Below are positions 42,096 through 51,129 of a stretch of 64,000 bases of DNA, in pieces. The notes below the pieces were generated by a model. That model was not told the origin of the DNA and made no database searches. It saw only the letters and a list, made by a program, of their open reading frames with translations. Position numbers and translations under genes: made by a program. The first letter of the stretch is position 1, and every line of letters begins with the position of its first letter. Origin of the DNA: Streptomyces hokutonensis (GTDB lineage Bacteria; Actinomycetota; Actinomycetes; Streptomycetales; Streptomycetaceae); the NCBI RefSeq assembly GCF_000376565.1, contig NZ_BARG01000044.1, positions 1-64,000 on the forward strand, written 5' to 3'.

Positions 42096-43223
42096 ATGGC
42101 CGCCGACAGCGCGACGACGTGGGATGAGCTGCTGGCCGGACCGTTCAACATCCACTCGGTCACGACCCACGACAACCTCCTCCTCGCTGCGATGCGGAAC
42201 AGCTTCAACCTGACCGACGAGGCGTACCACCGGAGGATGCGCGCCGACCACCTCCACCTCAGCCGGGCCCTCGACAAGCTGGGCATCGCCTACAGCGGCC
42301 TTGCCAGGGCGCTCGTGCCCGATCACCGCCGCAAGGAGGTCGCCCTCCTTTTCGACTCCAAGCGCTCCAACGGCCTCTACGCCATAGACGTGGCGGAGGC
42401 GTGGGTCGCGGGTCTCCCCCGGCCAAATAAGAGCGTCCCGGTCAACTCGATCCTACGCGGCGACCTCCTTCGCATCCCCGCCGAAAAGGTGCAGGCGGCC
42501 ATGGAGGAGACCGTCGTCTACCACCGGCCGTACAGAGTCACCTACTCGGAGCTGGTGTACTGCGTGTACGTCACCAACCTGTCCAAGGCACAGGCCGACA
42601 CGCTTACCTCGACTGCTGCTGAGCACCCCGCCTGCTTCGGGTACGCCGACTGCACCGGCCGCAGCACCCTGAAGGCGTACCTCGGTCTGTCCCTTATGAA
42701 CTCCGGCCTTCGCGTGGGCGACAGGATCCTGGAAGGCGTGTACGTCGACGAAGAGCCAAACAGCGCAGGGCTGCCATTTGAAGCACTCGGCTTCACGCCC
42801 ACAGCAGTGATCGACATGCTGTTCCTGCCGTTCCTCGGCTACCGCATCAACAGCCACCTCACCGGCCAGAATCGCGAGGACAACCACGCCGCGCTCGCCA
42901 CGCTCAGCCCTGACGCCGCGCGACTGGAGTCACCCGACATCTGGATGACCCCGGGCCGGTACGGGTACCTCCAAGACGGCAAGCACCGAGACTCCGTGGA
43001 GCAGGCCGGCCTGCTCCATCTGGATCAGCCCGCCTTGGAGGCCGCGGTCAGCAACTTGGTGGCGCAGGGGTACCTATACAACCTGCGCCTCGATAAGTAC
43101 GGGAACCTGCTCTACACGGCGCTGGTCGACGTCGAAGTGGAGGACGGCCGATACCAGACCTTCACGATCGGACTCCGGTTCAACCCGGAGGACAAGCGCG
43201 TCGAGCTGACGACGTTCTTCTGA
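42096..43223 (+). CDS. hypothetical protein
   Basis: 375 residues, ATG with AAGGAGG five bases upstream, the strongest ribosome site in the region. Segments: WDELLAGPFNIHSVTTHDNLL, ALDKLGIAYSGLARALVPDHRRKEVALLF, YRVTYSELVYCVYVTNLSKAQA, LKAYLGLSLMNSGLRVGDRIL, GFTPTAVIDMLFLPFLGYRINS. No signal peptide or known domain. Monocistronic with its own operator-like repeats, so probably independently regulated. Confidence 0.6.
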   Translation: MAADSATTWDELLAGPFNIHSVTTHDNLLLAAMRNSFNLTDEAYHRRMRADHLHLSRALDKLGIAYSGLARALVPDHRRKEVALLFDSKRSNGLYAIDVAEAWVAGLPRPNKSVPVNSILRGDLLRIPAEKVQAAMEETVVYHRPYRVTYSELVYCVYVTNLSKAQADTLTSTAAEHPACFGYADCTGRSTLKAYLGLSLMNSGLRVGDRILEGVYVDEEPNSAGLPFEALGFTPTAVIDMLFLPFLGYRINSHLTGQNREDNHAALATLSPDAARLESPDIWMTPGRYGYLQDGKHRDSVEQAGLLHLDQPALEAAVSNLVAQGYLYNLRLDKYGNLLYTALVDVEVEDGRYQTFTIGLRFNPEDKRVELTTFF

Positions 43224-43486
43224 CCATCGATCACATGCCCTAACGTCGCACTGTCTTCGACACGGTTTGCATGCTCTTACCTACGCAGCCAGAACGAGCA
43301 GACTCGTTGACATCCAAACCTGTCGACCCAGGTCAGCGAGCCGCACACGACTAACTTCGCTGTCGAAGGACAGCAGTTCGCCGGGGGCAGACAGGAAAGA
43401 CCCGCGAAGGACTGGCCAAGGCGTGCGCCGGCATGTCAACGTAGATCACCTTCTGGGAAAACAGCAGGTCAGGAAGGTGATTGCTC

Positions 43487-43840
43487 GTGACCGTGGCTCC
43501 TGTGAGCCCCGGATTCTCCACTACCGTCGAGGCCCTGCGCCGGCGTGAGTGGCAGCTTGGTCCGGGCGAGCCCACGCTCGTCATGGACCAGTTCACCGCC
43601 GAGGACTTCCATCTGGTCGTGGACGACCGGGGGGACGTGCACGTCAGCTCGAAGGACGGCCGTTTCTACCTCGGCTGGTTTCCGCTCGGCCGCCCCGGGA
43701 CCGACGGCGAGGGATGGAAGATCGCCGTCACCGGTACCGCGAAGGTGCGTGGGTACGGCATCTCCTTCGACGTGGAGACGCCAGCCATGGTCGTTGCCGC
43801 GGCCGTGGCGTGCGTTCTGGAGACCTCCCGGCGCGTATGA
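43487..43840 (+). CDS. DUF317-like single-domain protein
   Basis: 117 residues. GTG 43487 chosen because AGGAAGG is ten bases upstream; TTG 43481 is too close. FHLVVDDRGDVHVSSKDGRFYLGWFP, GEGWKIAVTG and ISFDVETPAMVVAAAVA match a single DUF317-type repeat. Function unknown. First of a group of four co-oriented genes. Confidence 0.6.
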   Translation: MTVAPVSPGFSTTVEALRRREWQLGPGEPTLVMDQFTAEDFHLVVDDRGDVHVSSKDGRFYLGWFPLGRPGTDGEGWKIAVTGTAKVRGYGISFDVETPAMVVAAAVACVLETSRRV

Positions 43841-43946
43841 CCCGGCGCCGTGAGCCGAGATCCTGCGGGGGAGGGCGCTCTCAGCTCACTGGCGTTCCAC
43901 GGCCCACACCCCTTCCGCCATGTTCCCTCATCCAAGGAGGCTGTCC

Positions 43947-44237
43947 GTGTCCTGTCCGGAGATGACCGTCGGCGATCTCATCGACCACTTGTCCGCTTTC
44001 GATCGCAGTGCGCCGGTGCGCCAGGCGATGAACCCGTTCTCCCCGATGGAGCACCGCCTCATGCAGGTGGTGGCGGCCACGGACTGGACTGGACAGTTGG
44101 TCGTCTACCTCGCGGAGGGCCGGGACGCGGACACCCAGCTGGGCCATCTGCCGCCCGAGGTCGCCGTCCTGCTGGCCTGGCAGGGCTCCGTCCAGGCGCC
44201 CCCGCGCCGTCCCCGCCGTACCGCTCGCGGAGCGTAA
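43947..44237 (+). CDS. small hypothetical protein
   Basis: 96 residues, GTG seven bases after AAGGAGG. MSCPEMTVGDLIDHLSAFDRS, VRQAMNPFSPMEHRLMQV, TGQLVVYLAEGRDADTQLGHLPPEV and an Arg-rich tail. Short beta-rich protein reminiscent of DUF-type accessory proteins beside DUF317 genes. Confidence 0.6.
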   Translation: MSCPEMTVGDLIDHLSAFDRSAPVRQAMNPFSPMEHRLMQVVAATDWTGQLVVYLAEGRDADTQLGHLPPEVAVLLAWQGSVQAPPRRPRRTARGA

Positions 44238-44264
44238 AGCTCCCACAAGCCGTTGGAGGCGCCC

Positions 44265-45074
44265 CTGTATTCCGACTCCCCGTTCGACCGCTCCACCCCG
44301 AACAAGGCCCAGGGCGCGTACTGGGTCGGTCCCCGTCACCTGGCGGGTGACGACGGACGGCTCTACGACACCGTCGCAGACACGCTCACCGGCCTCGGCT
44401 GGACGAGCCTGACGATCCTGCGCGGACGGCGGGAGCCGGACGAGGCGCCCGAGGACCGGCAGGTCCTGCGCTCCACCGTCCTGCACCTCAGCCCGGACAC
44501 CCTGCGCTGGGCCCAGTGGGTCCTCGCGGACGAGCCGTTCTACCTGGGGGAGCTGCCGGTCGCCTGGCATATATCCGCCCGAGCGGACACAGACAGCCCG
44601 CTCGCCCAGTGGTCCGCCTACTTCACCCCCGACGTCCCCGGGGAGGTCATCGTCGACTTCCTCTTCGCGCTCGATGCCCGCGATCTGCCCGCTGAGCACG
44701 GCGGTGGACCCGAGCCGGTCCTTGACGCTGTCACCGCGCACGGCTGGCTGCGTGACGTCGACCGGCCCGATGCAGCAGCGATGGACCCGACGTTCACCTC
44801 GTACATCACCCTCGGCGAGGTGCCGGCCCTCATCCAGGACGCCACCCCGCTCCCGCTGATAGCCGGTGTGGACGAGGCGGGCCCGGTCGGATGGCAGGCG
44901 TGGGCGGAGCCGGTGTTCGGCGCGCGCTGCCTGTGGGCGGCGACGTTCAGCAGCAGCGTGCCGTACGACCTCGTCGCCACGTTCGCCGGCTCCCTCAGCT
45001 CCTCCGCCCCGGTCCTGCGCCGCGTGCTGCCTGAGAGCACGCGGGACCGGCTTCTCCGCGCGCCGGCCAGCTGA
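44265..45074 (+). CDS. DUF317 family protein (possible CTG start)
   Basis: About 269 residues. Two repeats: YWVGPRHLAGDDGRLYDTVADTL..., AYFTPDVPGEVIVDFLFAL, then the second copy ending PYDLVATFAGSLSSSAPVLRR. The TTG at 44253 lies inside the likely ribosome site TTGGAGG, so a CTG at 44265, seven bases after it, is the better-placed start; neither is certain. Family function unknown. Confidence 0.65.
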   Translation: MYSDSPFDRSTPNKAQGAYWVGPRHLAGDDGRLYDTVADTLTGLGWTSLTILRGRREPDEAPEDRQVLRSTVLHLSPDTLRWAQWVLADEPFYLGELPVAWHISARADTDSPLAQWSAYFTPDVPGEVIVDFLFALDARDLPAEHGGGPEPVLDAVTAHGWLRDVDRPDAAAMDPTFTSYITLGEVPALIQDATPLPLIAGVDEAGPVGWQAWAEPVFGARCLWAATFSSSVPYDLVATFAGSLSSSAPVLRRVLPESTRDRLLRAPAS

Positions 45075-45079
45075 GCACT

Positions 45080-46063
45080 ATGTCTCCGCTCAGCTCCACC
45101 GGCGCGCGCATCCTCGACGGCAACGACAACGGCATCGTGTCCGGTCATGCCGCTGCGATGGCCCGATTGGAGGCCGACGGCCTGGTCGCGCGCCACGGCC
45201 CCGACGGCGGCACGCAGCGGATGACCGAGGCCGGCAGGGCGGCCCTGGACGAGTGGCGCCAGCGGAACCCCGACCGGACGGCTCAGCTCGTCCATTCGAG
45301 GGTCCCGACGAAACTGCCCGTCAAGCAGCACGAGGCGGTGCTGACCGCCGCGGCACGTCCCGACCAGCTCGTCGCCGGACGCGACGACCGGGTGTACGCG
45401 AAGGGGGAGCCCTGGTTCAACGAGCGCACGCTGGCCGCAGTCCACCGTGCCGGATACGCCGACAGCCACCCCGCGCCCTTCCACAGGGAGCCTTGTACCT
45501 GGGAGCAGACGGGCGGGCCCATGTACCTCACCGCAGCCGGCCGTGAGTACGCCCGGCTGCGCGGCAATATCGATGTCCACCGCCGCAAGGTGGTGATCAT
45601 CGCGTGCGGGGCCGAGAAGCGGCCGGTGCCCGAGGAACGGCGCAACGGCTGGCCTGCCGGGAAGCTGTACACGGGCCAGTACCACCAGTCTTTGCGCCGG
45701 GCGGCCGACGCTCTGACCGACCAGGCACTCATTTTCGTCGCGTCTGCTCTCCACGGGCTCGTGCCGCTCGATCGCCCTTTGCACCCGTACGACGTGACGC
45801 TCGGGGACGAGAAGGCGATCACCGCGGAGAAGATGAGCGGCCACACCGCAGGGCTCGGCCTGTTCGACGCGGACGTCATCTTCCTCGGCGGACGCGACTA
45901 CGCCGCTCTACTCGCCCCCTCGGTGCCCCATCTCCTGGCCCCGCTCGTCGGCGGAATGGGCGCACACCGAGGGCAGTGCAGGCAGGCCCGCCAGGACTCG
46001 GCCCTTCGCGATGCGTGGTGGAAGAGGGCCTCGGCCCTCCACGAGAAGCGCCTCGCCCGCTGA
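45080..46063 (+). CDS. DUF6884-domain protein with winged-helix N-terminus
   Basis: 327 residues. N-terminal winged-helix-like repeats (AMARLEADGLVARHGPDGGTQ RMTEAGRAALDEW; a second wing with MYLTAAGREYARL). From about residue 165, VVIIACGAEKRPVPEE, KLYTGQYHQSLRRAADAL, LIFVASALHGLVPLDRPLHPYDV is the DUF6884 signature, a YaaA-related fold seen in phage and plasmid genes. DNA-base or nucleotide recognition is possible. Starts six bases after the DUF317 stop. Confidence 0.7.
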   Translation: MSPLSSTGARILDGNDNGIVSGHAAAMARLEADGLVARHGPDGGTQRMTEAGRAALDEWRQRNPDRTAQLVHSRVPTKLPVKQHEAVLTAAARPDQLVAGRDDRVYAKGEPWFNERTLAAVHRAGYADSHPAPFHREPCTWEQTGGPMYLTAAGREYARLRGNIDVHRRKVVIIACGAEKRPVPEERRNGWPAGKLYTGQYHQSLRRAADALTDQALIFVASALHGLVPLDRPLHPYDVTLGDEKAITAEKMSGHTAGLGLFDADVIFLGGRDYAALLAPSVPHLLAPLVGGMGAHRGQCRQARQDSALRDAWWKRASALHEKRLAR

Positions 46064-46364
46064 CTTCGGGCCCGGGGCCGCCGAGATCCAGGAAGCGCTC
46101 TGCTCCCGCGTCGTGCACCAACTTGTCTTTCAGATAGGCCAGTTGGGCCAAGGGAACGTAGGAATGCCATGCCCTCGCCCGTCGGAGCGCCCAGTGACCT
46201 TTCTGACCGGCCGCACTTTCAGCAGGTAGACCTGCCCGCGCCGCTCGGTGTTCGTCGGCCGCGTCTCCACTGCGACGGCTCACGTCGTTGTTCAGCCTGG
46301 CTCTCGCTTGGACGTCAGATGTCCCCGCTGGTCAAAGCTCTAACTCGTTGACGCGCCGGGCCAA
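46064..46364. other. intergenic, nothing recognised
   Basis: 300 bases without a supportable gene; frames are short and no hairpin stands out. Confidence 0.4.
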
Positions 46365-46523
46365 TCAGGGGCGGCATCCCCTGAGGATCTCCAGCGCGTC
46401 GACGTGAGACGTCGCAGCCGGGTGCAGCACGACAGGTTGTCCCTGGTCGGCGGGATGCCCGCACAGGTGGCAGACGGGCGGGAGCGCGGCGAGGCGCGGC
46501 CGGTGGGGGTGGGGTGAGCTCAC
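46365..46523 (-). CDS. small Cys-containing protein
   Basis: 52 residues, GTG start: PPVCHLCGHPADQGQPVVLH then HVDALEILRGCRP. A CxxC followed by His and Cys could bind one zinc. Coding-like GC3 but no clear ribosome site, so it may be a remnant. Confidence 0.35.
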   Translation of the reverse strand: MSSPHPHRPRLAALPPVCHLCGHPADQGQPVVLHPAATSHVDALEILRGCRP

Positions 46524-46626
46524 GCCGGGATCAACGGGCTGTCCGGCCGGGACGGCACGCCTGGACCGGGCATCGGGTCTCGCGAATCCCCGCCCCGGTA
46601 CCGGCGGCGATCACTACAGTTGCGCC

Positions 46627-47073
46627 ATGGCCTCTGACGACATGTCCGGAATGGACCGCAAACTGATGTGGGTCGAGTTTCCGTCCGGGACACGTCTTTC
46701 GCAGTCGCGCGCTTCCGAGGGGAACCGCGGACTCGTGTTCGACGACGACAACGCGCTCGTCACCCATGCCGACCTCTACCCGGCTGCCCACGCGATCAAG
46801 GTGATCGCGGCCGCAAGCCTTACGGTCGGCCTCGTGGTGGGCGCCGCCGCCGTGAAGGCCGCGCCGTACGTCAGGAGCGGGCTGAGCGGCCTCAAGTCGA
46901 AGCTGCACCGCAAGCCGACCTCGGACGAGGGGCCCGTGCTCGATGCCACGATCACGCTGGAGCGCACCGACGGGTCTCCGGCCCGGACGGCGAGGGGGTC
47001 TGTACGGACGGGCCCCGGTCTCGGTGAGGACCTGACCGCGTTCGCCGACACGGCAGCGTCGGACGAGGACTGA
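46627..47073 (+). CDS. hypothetical protein with one hydrophobic segment
   Basis: 148 residues, ATG. After an acidic N-terminus, IKVIAAASLTVGLVVGAAAV forms a membrane segment (about residues 59-78), then a basic region (SGLSGLKSKLHRKP) and an acidic tail ending ASDED. Single-pass membrane protein of unknown role, common on actinobacterial plasmids near conjugation regions. Confidence 0.55.
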   Translation: MASDDMSGMDRKLMWVEFPSGTRLSQSRASEGNRGLVFDDDNALVTHADLYPAAHAIKVIAAASLTVGLVVGAAAVKAAPYVRSGLSGLKSKLHRKPTSDEGPVLDATITLERTDGSPARTARGSVRTGPGLGEDLTAFADTAASDED

Positions 47074-47103
47074 CCGGCCCGCGGGCGGCAGGTCCCGTGC
47101 CGG

Positions 47104-47553
47104 TCACCAGGGCAGTGCGATTCCTTTGCCCGGGCCGCGGCTGAGGCTGCGGTCGAGGACGCCGAGCTGTTCCATCTGCCCGAGCTGGTACGCGATGCTG
47201 CTGGTACTGGCCAGCCCCACGCTCCGGCCGATCTCCCACACCGAGTGCGTCTCGCCGTCGTGCTCGGCGGCCCATTTCCTGATGCGCGTCAGGATGCGCC
47301 GCTGCTGCTCCGAGAGGAGCTCCTCGGTCGCCTCGGTCTCCCGGACCAGGTCGCGCAGCGCGACTCTGGCCGACGGCGAGCGCCCGGCCGCCGTCTACCA
47401 GAACGGGTGATTGGAGATCCGGTTGTCGAGTCGCTGCAACTGCTGGCGCAGCGCCGTGGTTTCGAGGGGTCGGCGCTCCAGGGCCGCGTATGTGCGGGTC
47501 CGCTGGCGCTGGGTCTGGATCAAATCGCGCGGAAACGTCGTGTGCTGCACCAT
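47104..47553 (-). pseudogene. LexA-type DNA-binding protein interrupted by amber codon
   Basis: In one frame: a coiled-coil N-terminus (ALRQQLQRLDNRISNHPFW), TAG at 47397-47395, then TAAGRSPSARVALRDLV and a LexA-like winged helix (LSEQQRRILTRIRKWAAEHDG, WEIGRSVGLASTSSIAYQLG, ending IALPW). Homologs as I know them run through HPFW(x)TxAGR without a break, so TAG (perhaps from GAG) is a nonsense mutation. No ATG/GTG/TTG follows to restart. A regulator truncated to 52 residues, or readthrough. Confidence 0.55.
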
Positions 47554-47617
47554 GCGACGAGTGAAACACGTGTTCGAATTTGGAGGTCAGACCCACGACC
47601 GACGGGCCCGGCGGCGG

Positions 47618-48646
47618 TCACACGGGGGCGGGCTGGGCCAGGAGTGTGTCCATGAGGGTCTGGTAGCGCTCCAGGTCTTCGGCCCATCCGGGCGTGAGGA
47701 GATGCTGGACGACACTCATGACAACCGCGACCTCGCCGCCGACCCCGGGAACCGGGGCGTAGCCGACGCGGACCCACTGGTCCCACATCTCGTGCGCCAT
47801 CAGGGTCCGCAGGATCTCGGGCTCGTTCACTGCGTGCGCCAGGAGCATGCTCAGAGCCATGGTCGCCTTGGTGCAGGCGAGTACCGCCGTGCGCAGCCGC
47901 TCACCGTCGGCCTCCTGGACGGCGCGGATCAGACCGGGCAGACCGCCCGCGAGGGGGGACTGTGCGAACAGGTCTTCACCGGCGAGGGCGGCCTCGCGCT
48001 GGGCGGCACGGATGTGCTCGATCATCTCCGGGTTGCCGGGTTTGGCGGCCTCCCACGCTTCCGCCATCTCGTCGAACCCGACGTCCTGGGCGCCGCCGAT
48101 CATCAGCCGGACGCCCGGGCCCATCAGGGCCGGGTGGAAGATTTTGGACACCGACCCGGTCGGCGGAAGGTCGAATTCGGCGCCGGCCGCGCCGGCACGC
48201 AAGGTCCCGTCGAAGTCCCGGCGGGGGCTGCGCCGGTCCTTGAGCATCCGGGCCGCCATCTCCTGGCGGGCCTCGAACGCCTCGTCGGAATCGCCCTGGG
48301 GGATCTGGCCGAAGTCGATCCCGGCCCCCTTAAACGGTCGCTCGAAGGCATCGGCCACCGCCGCCCGCAGCCGTGCTGTGCTTTCGGGAGTGGCGTCGAT
48401 CGCCCAGAAGGCCCATCCGAACCAACTGATCTTGCGACCGGTCTTGGAGATTCCCGCCAGGGCGGCGGCCCGGTGCACGATCTCGGGACGGAGCGCGCCC
48501 GTCTGGGGGTCGGTCCACTCCGCGGTCCGGGGCAGCCACAGTTGGGTACGCCAGCGTTCCAACTGGGTGGGACTGACAGTGAATCCGTACTCCCTGACGG
48601 CGGCGACCATCGCGAGTTCGAGGGCGGAGGGTTTCGTTCGGGCCAT
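47618..48646 (-). CDS. hypothetical protein, plasmid backbone
   Basis: 342 residues, ATG with AGGAG upstream. LELAMVAAVREYGFTVSPTQLERWRTQLWLP suggests an HTH-like N-terminus; the rest is helical (MIEHIRAAQREAALAGEDLFAQ, MALSMLLAHAVNEPEILRTLM). No catalytic motif. Two bases follow the stop of the small membrane gene upstream, so they form an operon. Confidence 0.6.
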   Translation of the reverse strand: MARTKPSALELAMVAAVREYGFTVSPTQLERWRTQLWLPRTAEWTDPQTGALRPEIVHRAAALAGISKTGRKISWFGWAFWAIDATPESTARLRAAVADAFERPFKGAGIDFGQIPQGDSDEAFEARQEMAARMLKDRRSPRRDFDGTLRAGAAGAEFDLPPTGSVSKIFHPALMGPGVRLMIGGAQDVGFDEMAEAWEAAKPGNPEMIEHIRAAQREAALAGEDLFAQSPLAGGLPGLIRAVQEADGERLRTAVLACTKATMALSMLLAHAVNEPEILRTLMAHEMWDQWVRVGYAPVPGVGGEVAVVMSVVQHLLTPGWAEDLERYQTLMDTLLAQPAPV

Positions 48647-48648
48647 GG

Positions 48649-48825
48649 TCAGCTCCTGCGGTTCTGGTTGCCGTCTGCGAGGACGGTGTAGACGGTGGCC
48701 GCCGTTCCCAGCGCGCTCGCCCACGCCTCGCTCTGCGCGGCCAGAACCGCGGCGGCCACCGCCAGGATCAGCGCGGACAGAGGGGGCCGGTCGCCTCCTC
48801 TGGGCGCGAGCGGGTCGGGGTTCAT
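48649..48825 (-). CDS. small membrane protein
   Basis: 58 residues; ATG preceded by AAGGAA. Short Pro-rich start, one transmembrane helix (SALILAVAAAVLAAQ, then ASALGTAATVYTVLA) and a polar end. Its TGA is two bases before the next ATG: tight coupling. Small Spd-like spread proteins look similar, but assignment is open. Confidence 0.55.
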   Translation of the reverse strand: MNPDPLAPRGGDRPPLSALILAVAAAVLAAQSEAWASALGTAATVYTVLADGNQNRRS

Positions 48826-49228
48826 CGGCTGGTTTCCTTCCCTGACGGCCTCCTGCCGGGCATCCCGGCAGGGCAGACGCGCACCTCCGGGACCCCGGGA
48901 TCGGCCTGCACCCCTATCTCGCCACACCCCGCCCGGTGAAATGGGGGAAACCTCGCGGCGGGCCCGCTCTCCCGCACGGTCGGCGTCCGGACCACCCTCG
49001 CGGGCGGCGCCCTGGTGATCATGCTTGCCGCCGTCGTGCCGCTGCTGGTCCGTCAGGTCCGCGCCCTGGCCGGGGCCGGACAGTCCGCGCACGAGCCGGT
49101 TGTCACGGAGGGGTCCGGGCTGTCCGCGCGGGCGCCGAGGTAGAACGCGCGGGCCACTTCGAGCGCCCCGCCGAAATCGCGGAACGCGCGGTCGCGGGCC
49201 GCAGACGCAGCTCGTTCGAGGGAACCGC
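48826..49228. other. intergenic with possible gene remnant
   Basis: On the - strand a frame ending at 49053 reads protein-like (FRDFGGALEVARAFYLGARA, CADC) but has no start codon before it merges with the Nudix gene end. Probably a truncated gene. Nothing else seen. Confidence 0.3.
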
Positions 49229-49651
49229 CTAAGGATTTGGCGAGTTCGGGCGTTGGGCGAGCTGCTCGATGTAGTGACGGACGTGGGGCGGCATCGGCTC
49301 TGGAAGAGCGTTGAGTGGGAACAGACGCAGGTCCTGGCCTTCGCCGAGTACCAGCTCGTTCTCCGCCCCCTCCCAGAGCGTGACGAACACGTGGGGTGGG
49401 GTCTTGTCCTTCTCGTACGCGGTGACCGCGACCTCCTCAATCACGTCCGGGACGATGCGAGTCTCCTCCCGCAGTTCGCGCAGGATCGTCTCGCGCGGCG
49501 TCTCTCCGGCCTCAGGCCCGCCGCCGGGCATCGACCAGTGCCCTGGCCATGCGATGTCGGGTTTGTCATCACGCAGTTGGAGGAGAACCTCCCGACGCGG
49601 GGTGGTGACGAACGCGAAGCATCCGCGGGCCTTTACCTGACGGTTCGGCAT
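49229..49651 (-). CDS. Nudix hydrolase
   Basis: 140 residues. The Nudix box begins near Gly44: GGPEAGE then RELREE (Glu50, Arg58, Glu59, Glu62, Glu63), with the usual late Gly replaced by Arg. It would hydrolyse a nucleoside diphosphate linked to X. A WPGHWSMPGGG lead-in and C-terminal LFPLNALPEPMPPHVRHYI are normal for the family. Monocistronic. Confidence 0.85.
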   Translation of the reverse strand: MPNRQVKARGCFAFVTTPRREVLLQLRDDKPDIAWPGHWSMPGGGPEAGETPRETILRELREETRIVPDVIEEVAVTAYEKDKTPPHVFVTLWEGAENELVLGEGQDLRLFPLNALPEPMPPHVRHYIEQLAQRPNSPNP

Positions 49652-49819
49652 GTTGGCCCTTCCTCGTACGACGGCGTCCTGTCGGCGCCCGGCTGTGCAC
49701 CGCGCTCGACCGTGGTCCGCACCATAGGAGTGTGAGGGACATGCGGCAGCCGGACGCCGAACCCTCGGTCCTGCCCCAACTGGCTGGGGCAGGACCGGGC
49801 GGGTGGGCAGGCTCCCGGT

Positions 49820-50521
49820 TCAGCGGCCCCGCGCCGTGCGTACGGCGCTGGATATGTGGGCGTCGACGAGGGCCAGTGCCCCAGAGACGATCACCAGGAT
49901 CGTGCCTGTACGGACTGCTGTCTGCTTGACGATGGTGCGCTGTCCACCGGTGCTGTAGGTGAGCAGCTGGCTCCACTGCTCGTCCCCGAGGCGGGGCACC
50001 GGGATCTCCTGAACCTGTATGTCGATGAGCGTGCTGCCCGCCAGTACCTGGTAGCTCGGGCAGGACACCATGGCGTCGAAGATCCGGTCTGTGCCGGTGG
50101 ACAGTTTCGCGGCGGTGTCGCTGTACAGCTCCTCGGTGATCTCCGAGTTGTTGCTGTTGGCGTAGACGAAGGCGGCCTTCGCGCGGTGGGGGAAGTCGAG
50201 CGATCCTCCGGTGACCGCGTCGCCACCCAGGTCGTTGAGGGCGGGGCAGCCCAGGACGGTCACGTCGTCGTGCTGGGCGGAGGCGCTTGCCGGCTTTGGG
50301 GTGTAGCCGCTGCCGAGATCCTGCTCGCCGAGCAGCCGGGTGGCCAGGGCGGCCGACGACAGCGGGGTGGCGGTCGCCGTGTCGGCGCCCGTCGGTGTCC
50401 CGGTGCGGGCGGAGGACGGGGTGGTCGGCTTCGGCTCGCTGGTGTCGGTGGAGCAGGCGTACAGGCCGAGGGCGGTGGCGGCGACGAGGCCGAGGGCGGT
50501 GGTGGTGACGCGAACGCGCAT
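49820..50521 (-). CDS. secreted lipoprotein, sensor-like domain
   Basis: 233 residues. Signal with lipobox LYAC (Cys23), Thr/Ser/Pro spacer, then a PknH-like extracellular fold: LLGEQDLGSGYTPKP, VLGCPALNDLG, FVYANSNNSEITEELYSD, SCPSYQVL. Two Cys may pair. Probable ligand-binding surface lipoprotein. Confidence 0.75.
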   Translation of the reverse strand: MRVRVTTTALGLVAATALGLYACSTDTSEPKPTTPSSARTGTPTGADTATATPLSSAALATRLLGEQDLGSGYTPKPASASAQHDDVTVLGCPALNDLGGDAVTGGSLDFPHRAKAAFVYANSNNSEITEELYSDTAAKLSTGTDRIFDAMVSCPSYQVLAGSTLIDIQVQEIPVPRLGDEQWSQLLTYSTGGQRTIVKQTAVRTGTILVIVSGALALVDAHISSAVRTARGR

Positions 50522-50599
50522 GCGGAACTGACCCCTTGGTGCTGGGCGACGGGTGGTCAGTACGGGCCCGCAGGCCCGGTGGGGTCGAAGGAGTGGGGG

Positions 50600-51076
50600 T
50601 CAGTGCCCGAGGTGGCGCAGGCAGTCCTCGAACGTGGCGTGCGTCGCGTCCGCCGGTCGGGCGTGCCGGTTGTACCAGGCGGTGTCGAGCCGCGTCTCGT
50701 GCTGCTGATGGCCGGCCCGGCAACGCAACCAGATCTGGTCGCGGGTCGAGAGGACGAGCCAGTCCCGGTATGCCCCGCAGGTCGCGCACGCGGCCATCTC
50801 GCCGTCGATGACGAGCGGCTGGGGCCAGGGCATCATCCGCCCGCCGAGCTGATCGTGGCTCGCAACCCGCAGATCCGGGGGAAGGAAGTCGTCCACCGCC
50901 GCGGCCGTCTCCTCCGCCGCGATCGCGGCCCGGATCCGTTCCGCCTCGGGCGGCACCCAGCTCTCCAGACCCGCCCACATCTGCTCGTGGACACGGCGCA
51001 ATTCTTCGGTGTCCGCTCCGCGACGGCGGCGTATCCGCTCAAACAATCCGGTGTTCTCCTTCGTCTCGTCCAGCAC
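50600..51076 (-). CDS. hypothetical protein with zinc-binding site
   Basis: 158 residues. Helical N-terminus, then CATCG ... RCRAGH giving C-x2-C and C-x3-H, a likely zinc site of an RNA/DNA- or protein-binding domain. Tail helical (FEDCLRHLGH). No known family. Confidence 0.55.
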   Translation of the reverse strand: MLDETKENTGLFERIRRRRGADTEELRRVHEQMWAGLESWVPPEAERIRAAIAAEETAAAVDDFLPPDLRVASHDQLGGRMMPWPQPLVIDGEMAACATCGAYRDWLVLSTRDQIWLRCRAGHQQHETRLDTAWYNRHARPADATHATFEDCLRHLGH

Positions 51077-51129
51077 CTGTCATGATCGTGCCCCACGTCC
51101 CGGCCTGCTTCAATTCACAAACTCCACAG

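Noticed and set aside
43267..43548. Possible + strand ORF of 93 codons
   Set aside because: Poor codon bias, no ribosome site, overlaps the start of a better supported gene.
48822..49022. 66-codon - strand ORF
   Set aside because: Arg/Pro/Gly-rich and no ribosome site; does not resemble a protein.
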